From positions 1,337,934 to 1,401,933 of the forward strand of contig NZ_KI421507.1 of the NCBI RefSeq assembly GCF_000473205.1: DNA of 64,000 nucleotides, given 5' to 3'. The DNA is from Pseudophaeobacter arcticus DSM 23566 (GTDB lineage: Bacteria > Pseudomonadota > Alphaproteobacteria > Rhodobacterales > Rhodobacteraceae). Positions 45,261-56,447 of the stretch are shown in pieces (the first letter of the stretch is position 1; every line of letters starts with the position of its first letter). The notes under the pieces were generated by a model. That model was not told the DNA's origin. It saw only the letters and a program-made list of their open reading frames with translations, and did no database searches. The translations under genes were made by a program, and so were the position numbers.

Positions 45261-45992
45261 ATGTCGATCTGGGAATATGCCAATCCACGAAAGTTCCTGC
45301 ACACCTCGGAACGGGTGATGCCGGTGCTATGGGTGAGCGCGGGCCTGTTGATGGCCATAGGGCTGATCTGGGGGTTCTTTTTCACACCCGATGATTACCG
45401 CCAGGGCTCAACCGTCAAGATCATCTTTTTGCACGTGCCGGCAGCCCTGATGGCGATCAACGCCTGGTTCATGATGCTGGTGGCCTCGCTGATCTGGGTG
45501 GTGCGGCGTCACCATGTCAGTGCATTGGCCGCCAAGGCCGCAGCCCCTGTCGGGATTGTGATGACGCTGATTGCCCTGGCGACAGGTGCGATCTGGGGGC
45601 AGCCGATGTGGGGCACCTGGTGGGCCTGGGATCCGCGACTGACCTCTTTCCTGGTCTTGGCGCTGTTTTATCTGGGCTATATCGCCCTCTGGGAAGCCAT
45701 TGATAATCCTGACACTGCTGCGGATCTGACGGCGATCCTGTGTCTTGTTGGGACGGTTTTTGCGGTGCTCAGCCGCTATGCTGTGAACTTCTGGAACCAG
45801 GGGCTGCATCAGGGCGCCTCGCTGAGCCTGGATGAAAAGGAAAACGTGGCGGATGCCTTTTCCAACCCGCTCTATGTTTGCATGATTGGCTTTGGATTGT
45901 TCTTCCTTGCCATGGTGTTTTACCGCACCGGGACAGAAATTCGCGCCCGGCGCATCAAGGCGCTAATGGCGCGTCAACGGCAGGAGGCGTGA
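45261..45992 (+). CDS. ccmC: Haem lyase-type protein CcmC
   Basis: A 243-residue six-helix membrane protein that attaches haem to CcmE. The tryptophan-rich WGTWWAWDPRLT motif binds haem, and flanking His residues (FLHVPAA and NQGLHQG) are the axial ligands. The ATG at 45261 is the family start (MSIWEYANP); the frame is open 26 codons upstream into ccmB. ccmD starts two bases after its stop. Confidence 0.96.
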   Translation: MSIWEYANPRKFLHTSERVMPVLWVSAGLLMAIGLIWGFFFTPDDYRQGSTVKIIFLHVPAALMAINAWFMMLVASLIWVVRRHHVSALAAKAAAPVGIVMTLIALATGAIWGQPMWGTWWAWDPRLTSFLVLALFYLGYIALWEAIDNPDTAADLTAILCLVGTVFAVLSRYAVNFWNQGLHQGASLSLDEKENVADAFSNPLYVCMIGFGLFFLAMVFYRTGTEIRARRIKALMARQRQEA

Positions 45993-45994
45993 CC

Positions 45995-46153
45995 ATGTTG
46001 CCAGATCTGGGAAAATACAGCGATACGGTGCTGTCGGCCTATGCAGCGTCCCTGCTGCTACTGGCGCTTTTGGTGGTGCTGACCCTGTGGCGCGGCCGTC
46101 GGGTCCGGCGCGAAATGGATGCTCTGGAACAAAGGATGCGCCGGGATGGCTAA
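45995..46153 (+). CDS. ccmD: Haem exporter small protein CcmD
   Basis: A 52-residue single-helix protein (helix about residues 13-31, then WRGRRVRREMDALE) that holds CcmA, B, C and E together. The family is recognised by size, position and the basic tail after the helix. It overlaps ccmG by eight bases (46146-46153). GGAGG lies eight bases before its start. Confidence 0.9.
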   Translation: MLPDLGKYSDTVLSAYAASLLLLALLVVLTLWRGRRVRREMDALEQRMRRDG

Positions 46154-46685
46154 GTTCTCTCCGCTGATGGCGGTTCCGATTGTGGTGTTTGCCAGCTTTG
46201 TGGGCCTCGCGGTCACCGGCATGTACCGGGAGGATCCCGAAAGCCTGCCGTCGGCCCGCGAAGGCCAGCCAGCCCCTCCGGTGGTGCTGAGTGAATTTGC
46301 CGGTAAAGAACTGTTTAACGATGCGGCTCTGCGCGACGGTGAGGTCAAGCTGGTCAACTATTGGGCCAGCTGGTGCGCGCCCTGTCGGGTGGAACACCCG
46401 AATCTTGAGGCGCTGTCGCAGGAGGGGCTGACGATCTACGGGGTGAACTACAAGGACCAGCTGGACAATGCTGCGTCATTTCTGGATGAGCTGGGCGATC
46501 CCTATACGGCCATTGGTCGCGACGAAAAGGGCCGCATGGCCCTGGATTGGGGCGTCTATGGCGTGCCGGAAACCTATGTGGTTGACGGAAACGGCAAGAT
46601 CATCCTGCGCTTTGCCGGACCAATAACGCAGCGGGTGATCAAAAACACCCTGCGCCCGGCCATTGAAAAGGCCCGCGGCAACTAA
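46146..46685 (+). CDS. ccmG: Thioredoxin-like protein CcmG (DsbE)
   Basis: A 179-residue membrane-anchored periplasmic thiol reductase with an N-terminal helix (about 7-25), a thioredoxin fold with active site WASWCAPC, and the GVPETYVVD cis-proline loop. It keeps apocytochrome CxxCH cysteines reduced for haem attachment. The start is the ATG at 46146, inside the end of ccmD. Confidence 0.95.
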   Translation: MAKFSPLMAVPIVVFASFVGLAVTGMYREDPESLPSAREGQPAPPVVLSEFAGKELFNDAALRDGEVKLVNYWASWCAPCRVEHPNLEALSQEGLTIYGVNYKDQLDNAASFLDELGDPYTAIGRDEKGRMALDWGVYGVPETYVVDGNGKIILRFAGPITQRVIKNTLRPAIEKARGN

Positions 46686-46696
46686 GCCTGTCTTTC

Positions 46697-46717
46697 CCCC
46701 AAGACAATTGCTTGGGG
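46697..46717. terminator. Weak hairpin between ccmG and the converging gene
   Basis: CCCCAAG (46697-46703) pairs with CTTGGGG (46711-46717) with a seven-base loop. There is no clear T-run on either side, so it is only a possible terminator for the converging pair. Confidence 0.3.
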
Positions 46718-46751
46718 AGCAGGGGCTGCGGGCCCTGTTGCTCAGGCAGCG

Positions 46752-47090
46752 TCAGTCAAAGATCGAAAGGTCGAGATCAAGGCCGCAGCCCAGCCAAATG
46801 CTGTGGTCGCGGTGGTCTTCCAAGGCGTTTCCGGTTTCGGGATGGGCAAAAACAATCAGATCCCCCCGGTTCAGGGCCAGCCATGGCAACAGTTCGGAAA
46901 ACTGTGCAGGAGTGGCGGCCAGTTGGCAGGACCACATTGGATGTGGTCCGACGGGTTTTTCGTGGATGCGGCCCATTTGAACCCCAAAGCGCGCGGCGGC
47001 GGTGTCGCAAAGGATTATTGCCGCTTGCAGGCTGTCGGCGTCAAAATAGACATGGGCGTGGTAGCCCTGGATGCTGGAGATTTGTTTCAT
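46752..47090 (-). CDS. DOPA 4,5-dioxygenase family protein
   Basis: A 112-residue protein of the DOPA 4,5-dioxygenase-like family. The metal site His residues are in GYHAHVYFD near the start, HPMWSCQL in the middle, and HRDHSIWLG near the end, forming a ferredoxin-like fold. The family cleaves catechol rings extradiolically in fungi and plants; bacterial members have uncertain substrates. It stands alone, converging on ccmG. Confidence 0.85.
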   Translation of the reverse strand: MKQISSIQGYHAHVYFDADSLQAAIILCDTAAARFGVQMGRIHEKPVGPHPMWSCQLAATPAQFSELLPWLALNRGDLIVFAHPETGNALEDHRDHSIWLGCGLDLDLSIFD

Positions 47091-47120
47091 TTTACCAGCC
47101 TATGCGCAGCGGGTGCCCGT

Positions 47121-47456
47121 TCATACCTCTAGCGCTTCACAGGGCCTGTGCGATTCTACGCGTGATACTGGACGCGCCTGCGAAAGACGATAGCCACCTG
47201 ATACAGTCAGGACTTCGTCGGCGTTGTTTACGATGACATCCATCCGGCCAAAGCGCGCCATGGTGGCCTTTATCACCTGCTCAGTGCTGCCATCCTGAGT
47301 GAGATCTGCCTGCAGAAACAACTAGTTGTCATTCGGATCGGTGACAGGTTCGCGGTGGCGCCAGGTCAGCGCGGCATTGTTTCCTTGTTGAAACAGCACA
47401 GCGATGGCGCGCCCAATACCATAGGTGCCGCCGGTGATCAGAACAGGTTTGACCAA
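47121..47456 (-). pseudogene. Broken short-chain dehydrogenase/reductase
   Basis: Starting at a TTG (47456) with a perfect GGAGG seven bases upstream, the frame reads LVKPVLITGGTYGIGRAIAV, a SDR nucleotide-binding start, and then a TAG at 47322-47324. Past it, the same frame resumes as LFLQADLTQDGS and FGRMDVIVNNADEV, the next two SDR landmarks (normally NNAG). The catalytic Ser-Tyr-Lys half is absent; the frame continues in unrelated residues and stops at 47121. A nonsense mutation and loss of the 3' half are both visible, so it is inactive. The TAG could in principle be a sequencing error, but the missing C-terminus could not. Confidence 0.8.
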
Positions 47457-47534
47457 CCTGTGACCTCCTCAAAACCTCGGACCCCGACAAACGCTCCACC
47501 AGAGCGCCGGCCAGGATCGAGGGCTTTCACGGCC

Positions 47535-50237
<2,703 letters not shown>

Positions 50238-50513
50238 CTTGGCCTCCCTTTGGGGCATGTAACAGGGAACTCGCTGTTGATTTTGTGCCATTGCATTGGA
50301 TTTCACACAATAGCGGAGGTGGCGCAAACTGGTGACAAAGCCATCAAATCACCAAATCCCCGAGTTGCCAATGTCGGGCTCAAGACGGGCTCAAGAATGA
50401 TTGATTGGCGTTACACTGCGCGGCGCAGTAAACCAGACAGGCCAGCAGGCCAGAAAAGTAAATCAGAGAGGCCAGTAGACCAGACGATGGGCCAGACGCG
50501 GAAAGTACCAGCC

Positions 50514-51257
50514 ATGAGACGTAAAACAGCCCTTGCCACCGCCCTCTCTGCGGTCCTTTCCGCTGTCTTGGGTCTTGCCTTGCCAAGTGGCGCGCTGGCG
50601 CAGCAGGGGGAGGAGGCTTCGCCGCAGCCGGTGGTGGTGGAGCTATTTACCTCGCAGGGCTGCTCTTCCTGTCCGCCCGCTGACGCGCTGTTGAAACAGC
50701 TGGCTCAGCGACCAGGGGTAATCGCGCTGGCGCTGCATGTGGATTACTGGGACTACATCGGCTGGAAAGACTTCTTTGCCAGCCCGTCAAATACCAACAG
50801 ACAAAAGGGCTATGCGCAGGTCAACGGGCGCAAGATGATCTATACGCCGCAAATGATTGTCATGGGACAACAGGATATCCCGGGGAGCGATGTCATGGGG
50901 CTTTCTGAAGCGATTTCAGCCTATCAGGCCCGCCCACGCCCTGTGGCGCTTGAACTGCAGCGACAGGGCGGGCGCCTCACGGTGACGGTTGCGCCACGCG
51001 GCGCTTTGCCGGAGGGCCCTATTGCAATTCAGCTGGTGCGCTACACCGCATTGGAAACCGTGGAAATAACCCGTGGAGAACTGGCAGGCCATCAGATTGA
51101 CTATGCCAATATTGTCAATGATTTTCAGCAGGTCGCGATCTGGGATGGGCAGAGGGCCAGCGCCTTTACAGTTGATTATGATGGGGCGCAGCCCGCCGCC
51201 ATTTTGGTACAACTGGGCCCCTTTGGGGCAGTCTTGGCCGCCGCACAAGTTGAGTAA
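50514..51257 (+). CDS. DUF1223 thioredoxin-like secreted protein
   Basis: A 247-residue protein with a Sec signal peptide (ALATALSAVLSAVLGLALPSGALA). A thioredoxin-fold start follows: VVVELFTSQGCSSCPPADALL with a CxxC motif, then DYWDYIGWKDFFA. This is the DUF1223 signature; the family is widespread next to acnA in alphaproteobacteria and has no firm function. Its leader DNA carries a run of GGCCAG-like short repeats. ATG 50514 is chosen; an in-frame ATG lies nine codons upstream. Confidence 0.88.
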   Translation: MRRKTALATALSAVLSAVLGLALPSGALAQQGEEASPQPVVVELFTSQGCSSCPPADALLKQLAQRPGVIALALHVDYWDYIGWKDFFASPSNTNRQKGYAQVNGRKMIYTPQMIVMGQQDIPGSDVMGLSEAISAYQARPRPVALELQRQGGRLTVTVAPRGALPEGPIAIQLVRYTALETVEITRGELAGHQIDYANIVNDFQQVAIWDGQRASAFTVDYDGAQPAAILVQLGPFGAVLAAAQVE

Positions 51258-51338
51258 GATACATGGGAGGACCGGCAGCCTTAGTGGCTCAGGTTTTTCA
51301 TGTATACATCTGATTTATAATGAAAATAGCACAGGTCT

Positions 51339-52277
51339 CTACCTGGATTCTATTTTGTCTTCCGGAGGATGTTCTGGCGCCGGGAGGAAGCCAAGTGGCT
51401 TCCAGCGCCGGTGGATCCAGAACCATTGGCCCATATGGCGGCGCACCATACTCTCCAAATCATCGCAAATGGCCCGCGTCATAGTGACAGGATCCGAGGC
51501 AGGGATTTCGCCATTCAGGACGACCTCAAAATCCAGGCCGTTCCCCTGACGGATGCCGTAGACCGGGATCAGGGCCGCGTTGTATTTCAAGGCCAGCTCA
51601 GCCGGTACGGTTGAGGTGACAGCGGGTTTGCCAAAGAAATCTATCAGCACGCCATCATGAACGTGGAGATCGGCAACAATTGCGATAATACCCCCTTTTT
51701 TCAGGTGTCGCACCATTTCCACCATGCCACGCCTGCCCTGTTCGAACATCGGGGTGCCAATATGGCTGATGGTGCGTACATAGTGGGTGTTGAAAAAGGG
51801 GTTGGCCATACGCCGATACAATGCGCCCATGGAAAACCCGCGAGAAATCAACCCGGCGCGGGCGGCGTCGTAATTGCCAAAATGACCGGTGACCAGAATG
51901 ACAGGCCGCCCTGCGGCGCGCGCCTCTTCCAGGGCTTTCAGCCCGTCGCCGGTGATGGGGGCTGCCTTGGCACGGTCGACAAATGGCGCCCCGGCGTAGA
52001 GCTCGGCAATGGTGCGACCAGCATTGTTGCTGACCTCACGGCACAGGTGATCGACCTCGGGCTTTGTCAGTTCGGGGCAGGTCAGGGCCAGATTGTCCCG
52101 AATTCTGCGATCAAAGCCTACCAAGGGTCCAAAGGCGCTCACCAGCTTGCCGATCAGAGGAATACGCCAACGATAGGGCACAAATCCGGCCAATCCCAGG
52201 ATCCCGCGCAGAGCGATATTTTCGACAAAATAGGAGGCACGTTGTTTGGCCGTCAGTTGCGATGGATCTAGGGGCAT
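51339..52277 (-). CDS. Lysophospholipid/lipid A acyltransferase, LpxL (HtrB) family
   Basis: A membrane acyltransferase that adds a secondary fatty acid to lipid A or a related acceptor. The catalytic H-x4-D motif is in VTGHFGNYDAA. A basic GALYRRMANPFF segment and RHMGQWFWIHRRWK near the C-terminus are LpxL features. The start is uncertain: ATGs at 52277, 52301, 52319 and 52343 are in frame, and 52277 gives a start like family members. No other lipid A genes are adjacent. Confidence 0.85.
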   Translation of the reverse strand: MPLDPSQLTAKQRASYFVENIALRGILGLAGFVPYRWRIPLIGKLVSAFGPLVGFDRRIRDNLALTCPELTKPEVDHLCREVSNNAGRTIAELYAGAPFVDRAKAAPITGDGLKALEEARAAGRPVILVTGHFGNYDAARAGLISRGFSMGALYRRMANPFFNTHYVRTISHIGTPMFEQGRRGMVEMVRHLKKGGIIAIVADLHVHDGVLIDFFGKPAVTSTVPAELALKYNAALIPVYGIRQGNGLDFEVVLNGEIPASDPVTMTRAICDDLESMVRRHMGQWFWIHRRWKPLGFLPAPEHPPEDKIESR

Positions 52278-52420
52278 AGAGCGGATTGCCTGCAGGGACA
52301 TGGAACAGAAACGAACCATAACCTTTGGTGAACAAAGGCACAACCGAAGACCATAATCGCTGCCCGAGGGCCTGTTGCAACGCTGACCCTATGGCCGGAT
52401 CGTTGCGATTGGCAGAAGGC

Positions 52421-53548
52421 TTACTCTTCGTCCTCTTCGGAGATCAGCTCAATCTCACCGGTAGTGATGAGGTCGCGCATCGCCGAAACGATCAGACCAA
52501 AGGCTGCTTCGCCATCATTGCGCTTGACCTTGCCGCGCTCTGCCACTTCTTCCCGAATATTGGTGGCCATGCGACTGGACATGTTGTCGAGCAGGAATTC
52601 ATTGGTGGCAATATCGTCTTCTTCGGTGGCAAAGGCGATGGCGGTCACCAGTTCTGGAAGCGCCAGCACGCGCATCAGTTTGGGCACGTCTAGCGGCTGC
52701 ATCCGCTGCGCCAATAGACCATAGGTAAAGATGGCTTTGCGCACATCAGTGGCAAATGCCTCGTCTTCTTCTTCCAGCGCGATGAGAACCTCTTCCCGCT
52801 TGGCGGCTGCAGCTTCGGTCAGAATTGCACCGACACGTTGGCCGGGCGTGGTTTCAAAGGCAAGATCGGGCCGTGCCTCGACCTGACCCGCAAGAGAAAG
52901 GCCAATGCGATCAACGGTTTCTGGGGTGACATTGCTGGTATGGCTTACGGCATAGGTAATTTGGCGCGCCACATTCCCCGGCAAATGCATCAGCATCTTT
53001 GCCGCTTTTGCGGTATCAAGTTTTGACAAAAGAACCGCTGCAACTTCGATGCTTTCGGCTTCGGCGAGGGCGGCAAGGTCTTCGGGGGGCAGGGCTTTGA
53101 GGCGCTCCCAAGGATCGCCAAACTGGCGCACGCCGGCCTCTTTGCGCAACCGGCTGGCGGTTTGGCGGCTGATCCGCCCATCCATTGCAGTCAGGGCACC
53201 GGCCAGACCATTTGGAAAGGTGAGGCCAACATTGTCCAACATTTCCGCAAATTCAGAGGCAACAGCATAGAGCGTTTCGCGGTCGATAAGACGCATCTTT
53301 CCCATCTGCTGAGTCAATTCCATTTGTAACTCATCAGGCAGATCTTCGATTGGAATATCAGCACCTTCATTGAGCAGCAGGCGCACAACAATGGCAGCTT
53401 TGGCCTTCCCGCTGAGCTTTGGGGCAGACAGAGAGCTTCCGCCCATTCCGCCCATTCCGCCCATTCCAGCCGGAGCCGGAGCGGAAAAATCGCCCATCCC
53501 ACCACCATTGGTGGTCATTGGTAGCGCCAACATATCGTCTTGCAGCAT
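52421..53548 (-). CDS. fliG: Divergent flagellar motor switch protein FliG
   Basis: A 375-residue protein with a Gly/Met-rich N-terminus containing a triple repeat (GMGGMGGMGG), then FliG-like N, middle and C domains. The C-terminal MSSRMATNIREEVAERGKV block is clearly FliG. Where most FliG have the EHPQ motif of the middle domain, this one reads ESIE (165-168). The charged torque-helix positions are largely replaced (QPLDVPKLMRVLALPEL). FliG normally sits in the switch complex and interacts with MotA. The gene is not in a flagellar cluster here. It could be a remote but functional FliG or a specialised paralogue. Confidence 0.85.
   Translation of the reverse strand: MLQDDMLALPMTTNGGGMGDFSAPAPAGMGGMGGMGGSSLSAPKLSGKAKAAIVVRLLLNEGADIPIEDLPDELQMELTQQMGKMRLIDRETLYAVASEFAEMLDNVGLTFPNGLAGALTAMDGRISRQTASRLRKEAGVRQFGDPWERLKALPPEDLAALAEAESIEVAAVLLSKLDTAKAAKMLMHLPGNVARQITYAVSHTSNVTPETVDRIGLSLAGQVEARPDLAFETTPGQRVGAILTEAAAAKREEVLIALEEEDEAFATDVRKAIFTYGLLAQRMQPLDVPKLMRVLALPELVTAIAFATEEDDIATNEFLLDNMSSRMATNIREEVAERGKVKRNDGEAAFGLIVSAMRDLITTGEIELISEEDEE
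53440..53466. repeat. Three tandem 9-bp units in fliG
   Basis: CGCCCATTC three times head to tail (53440-53448, 53449-53457, 53458-53466), which on the minus strand encode the GMG-GMG-GMG run in the FliG N-terminus. The unit keeps the frame, so length can vary without loss of the gene. Confidence 0.9.
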
Positions 53549-53624
53549 TCTAGCACCCTAGCCAAAAAGATTCTTTTTCGGTCAGGTACAAACTAGCCCA
53601 CAAGCGGTAAAGAAAAGCTGAAGC

Positions 53625-54158
53625 TCAGTAGCTTGTTGTGGCACCGGTCTCCAGAGCCAGACGCAGAGAGGTTTCCGGCCAGGTTCCAGCGCCGCCGCGT
53701 GCCCGAATTTCCTTCCACTCCGCCAGGGCCAAGCCAAATTGACCTTCCTCGACAAAGCCTTGACCCATGTAGGACCGGGCCAGAAGATTGTTGGGATCGG
53801 CAGCAATTGCTTGGTCGTAATAGTTTTGGGCGAGGGCGCGATTGCCCAGCTTGCGGTGGGTGAATCCCCAGTAGGTCAGCACCCGTGGGGCGTCTTGATC
53901 ATGCATCGCTGACAGCACCGCCTGGGCGTCTTTGTTGCGCCCGGCATAGGCAAGCTCGCGCGCGGCCTCAAACAACCCGTCCTGATCGAGCGAGGACTCT
54001 TTTGGCGCGACACAGCGGCCCTTTACCTCATCCCAGACCTGTTGGCCTTTGCAGGTCTTGGTTGTTTCGCTGGGTGTCGGCGGGGTCATTGTGTCGCCCC
54101 CGGCTGAGAGTGCGGGGAGAGGCAAGACCAGGGCGGCAGCAAGCAAGAGATAACGCAT
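53625..54158 (-). CDS. Periplasmic TPR-repeat protein
   Basis: A 177-residue secreted protein: signal peptide (RYLLLAAALVLPLPALSAG), a small Cys pair (TCKGQQVWDEVKGRCVAP), then TPR-like helices (YYDQAIAADPNNLLARSYMGQGFVEEGQFGLALAEW). The Cys-containing segment resembles a small disulfide-closed N-terminal motif. The TPR suggests protein-protein contact in the periplasm. Start ATG 54158 is preferred over the TTG at 54161. No specific partner is evident, though fliG lies downstream on the same strand. Confidence 0.8.
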   Translation of the reverse strand: MRYLLLAAALVLPLPALSAGGDTMTPPTPSETTKTCKGQQVWDEVKGRCVAPKESSLDQDGLFEAARELAYAGRNKDAQAVLSAMHDQDAPRVLTYWGFTHRKLGNRALAQNYYDQAIAADPNNLLARSYMGQGFVEEGQFGLALAEWKEIRARGGAGTWPETSLRLALETGATTSY

Positions 54159-54310
54159 CAAACAACTCCGAAAACAAATAAGGGCTTTGCACCACTATAG
54201 CGCAAAATATGCCTTTGGTGGCAAGCACCTCTGGTCGTTCGGTCACGTTGATGTGAAGCCCGGCTGTTCTGGGCCTATCTTGCAGCGCAAGGGCGACAGG
54301 GAGGGAGCAA

Positions 54311-54397
54311 ATGCCAGGTGAAGCCGTTTTGCAGGCTGTTGAGTTTTTTATCGTCCGCGATACGCGTAGATCGCCTGTTGGCTACGCGCCCCGGTGA
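54311..54397 (+). CDS. Possible 28-residue small protein
   Basis: An ATG at 54311 preceded by a strong ribosome site (GGGAGGGAGC) opens a 28-codon frame beginning MPGEAVLQAVEFFIVRD and ending at a TGA at 54397. No membrane helix or known motif. The site is the only support, so this may be chance. It has no partner on its strand nearby. Confidence 0.25.
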   Translation: MPGEAVLQAVEFFIVRDTRRSPVGYAPR

Positions 54398-54436
54398 CGT
54401 CCAAACCAGAGGTTTTGGCCAGGGGTGCAGTCACGA

Positions 54437-54471
54437 AACAGGCGCGCCTCCCCTCGGAGACGCGCCTGTTT
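54437..54471 (-). terminator. Terminator after purB
   Basis: AAACAGGCGCG (54437-54447) pairs perfectly with CGCGCCTGTTT (54461-54471) over 11 bases, with a 13-base loop that can pair further (CCTCC with GGAG). It lies 24 bases past the purB stop on the minus strand. Confidence 0.8.
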
Positions 54472-54494
54472 GTTGTTGTCGTCACCTTTGGCAA

Positions 54495-55799
54495 TTAGGC
54501 GCCAAAGACCCGTTTGAAAATCGTATCAACATGTTTGGTATGGTAGTCCATGTTGAACTTTTCCTCGACACCTTCTGTGCCCAACGCGGCGACCACATCG
54601 GCATCAGCCAGCAGCAGTTCGCGGAAATCAAGCCGTTCTTCCCAGACCTTCAACGCATTGCGCTGCACCATGGAATAGGCGTCTTCGCGGGATACACCTG
54701 CCTGTGTCAGCGCCAGAAGCACCCGCTGGCTCATCACCAGTCCGGGGAACTTGTTCATATTGTCCAGCATGTTTTCGGGGAAAACCAGCATCTTGTCGAT
54801 GACACCGGTCAGGCGGGCCAGGGCAAAATCAAGGGTGACGCAGCAGTCGGGGCCAATCGCGCGCTCAACCGAGGAGTGCGAGATATCACGCTCGTGCCAC
54901 AGGGCGACATTCTCTAGTGCCGGGATCACAGCCGAGCGCACCAGACGGGCGAGGCCGGTGAGGTTTTCGGTCAGGACCGGGTTTTTCTTGTGCGGCATCG
55001 CCGAGGAGCCTTTCTGGCCCATCGAGAAGAACTCCGCGCCTTCCAGCACCTCGGTACGTTGCATGTGACGGATTTCAGTCGCGACGTTTTCGATCGACGA
55101 GGCAATCACGCCCAGGGTGGCAAAGAACATTGCATGGCGGTCACGCGGGATTACCTGAGTCGAGATCGGCTCGGGGGTCAGGCCCAGTTCGGCGCAGACA
55201 TGTTCTTCGATTGCGGGGTCGATATTCGCAAAGGTGCCCACCGCGCCAGAGATTGCGCCGGTGGCAATTTCTGCCCGCGCCAGCTTGAGGCGCGCCATGT
55301 TGCGGTCCATCTCAGCGTAGAAACGCGCAAATGTCAGACCCATGGTTGTGGGTTCGGCGTGGATCCCGTGGGAGCGGCCAACACGTACGGTGTCCTTGTG
55401 CTCCAGCGCGCGCTTCTTAAGCGCTGCCAGCAGGGCTTCCATGTCCTTGATCAGAATATCAGCAGAGCGCACCAGCTGCACGTTGAGGCAGGTATCCAGC
55501 ACGTCGGAAGAGGTCATGCCCTGGTGGACAAAGCGGGCCTCTTCTGATCCCACATGTTCGGCCAGATGGGTCAGGAAGGCGATGACGTCATGTTTGGTCA
55601 CGGCCTCGATTTCGTCGATGCGGGCGACGTCGAATTCCACATCCTTGGCTTTCCAGACCGCATCGGCGTTTTCGCGGGGGATGACACCGATATTGGCCAT
55701 GGCTTCGCAGGCATGGGCCTCGATCTCGTACCAGATCTTGAACTTGGTCTCGGGCGACCAAATGGCGACCATTTCGGGGCGGGAATAACGAGGGATCAT
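54495..55799 (-). CDS. purB: Adenylosuccinate lyase
   Basis: A 434-residue lyase of purine biosynthesis, releasing fumarate from SAICAR and adenylosuccinate. The fumarase-superfamily signature is GSSAMPHKKNP, the general-base His region is HIHAEPTTMG-like (SHGIHAEPTTMGL), and ALWHERDISHSS is PurB-typical. The ATG at 55799 gives MIPRYSRPEM, the standard family start; the frame is open to 55922 but without support. A terminator follows. Confidence 0.97.
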   Translation of the reverse strand: MIPRYSRPEMVAIWSPETKFKIWYEIEAHACEAMANIGVIPRENADAVWKAKDVEFDVARIDEIEAVTKHDVIAFLTHLAEHVGSEEARFVHQGMTSSDVLDTCLNVQLVRSADILIKDMEALLAALKKRALEHKDTVRVGRSHGIHAEPTTMGLTFARFYAEMDRNMARLKLARAEIATGAISGAVGTFANIDPAIEEHVCAELGLTPEPISTQVIPRDRHAMFFATLGVIASSIENVATEIRHMQRTEVLEGAEFFSMGQKGSSAMPHKKNPVLTENLTGLARLVRSAVIPALENVALWHERDISHSSVERAIGPDCCVTLDFALARLTGVIDKMLVFPENMLDNMNKFPGLVMSQRVLLALTQAGVSREDAYSMVQRNALKVWEERLDFRELLLADADVVAALGTEGVEEKFNMDYHTKHVDTIFKRVFGA

Positions 55800-55984
55800 T
55801 GGCGAAAGCACCTTTATGGGATTGTCCAGTTGATAGGGCGGGTCATAAGGGAGGCGCGCCAATTGGGCAAGACCGGGCAGGTGGATATGAAAAATGTCGC
55901 ATCTCCCAAGTCGCTTTGCCACTTGGGGCGCGCCTGCGGGTCAGTTGCCTTGCCGTTCTGTCAGCGGAGCCCTGATCAAAAAAA

Positions 55985-56008
55985 GCGGCGCCTGTTACAA
56001 GGCGCCGC
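55985..56008 (-). terminator. Terminator after the DUF6455 gene
   Basis: GCGGCGCCT (55985-55993) pairs with AGGCGCCGC (56000-56008) over nine bases with a six-base loop. The run of seven As at the left flank becomes a T-run on the minus strand, so it serves the gene ending at 56039. Confidence 0.88.
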
Positions 56009-56038
56009 CGAATAAAACGGGACTGTTGTCCACCTGAG

Positions 56039-56296
56039 CTAGGTTTTGGGCCTATGCGCCAGCATATCGCGGTTGCGGCAATAGCCCGGCGCTTCTTCCA
56101 GATGGCTGTGTGATGCCTGCAGGTCGGCGCAGCCCGCTTGATTGGTGCAATGGCTGCAATTCATAACCGCACGTCTGAACTTGCGGCCCTCGGCCTCTGG
56201 GTCTGCAACGATGCTTTTGCCAAAATCAACGCCCAGGCGATCAGCCATACCCTCTACCAGGTCGGTGCTTTGCCCGAGTTTTGAAAAAAGTCCCAT
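56039..56296 (-). CDS. DUF6455 family small cysteine-rich protein
   Basis: An 85-residue protein. Four Cys are visible: in the pair NCSHCTNQAGCADL and in GYCRNRDML. This pattern, with MGLFSKLG at the start, matches the DUF6455 family of Rhodobacterales. A metal or redox cofactor is likely but unproven. The ATG at 56296 has GGAGACGC close upstream; a longer frame to 56341 is not supported. The function is unknown. Confidence 0.85.
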   Translation of the reverse strand: MGLFSKLGQSTDLVEGMADRLGVDFGKSIVADPEAEGRKFRRAVMNCSHCTNQAGCADLQASHSHLEEAPGYCRNRDMLAHRPKT

Positions 56297-56447
56297 GCGC
56301 GTCTCCTCAGTGTGGACCTGTGTCCAGATTACTGAGAGCAAGATGACAGGGATCCAGCAGGGGGACTTTGATATGTATCAATATCAATTTCCGATCCGGG
56401 TTGATCACTGTCCGGCGAGGGCCCCAGGCCCCCGGGAATGGGGGGGA

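Larger units (their letters stand above)
54162..54494. other. Gap between TPR gene and purB
   Basis: About 330 bases between two genes reading leftwards. It holds the purB terminator (54437-54471) and one possible very small plus-strand gene (54311-54397). Otherwise no gene or repeat is recognised. Confidence 0.5.

Noticed and set aside
50430..50500. Run of GGCCAG-like short repeats upstream of the DUF1223 gene
   Set aside because: Irregular spacing with no arms or fixed unit; looks like local sequence drift rather than a site.
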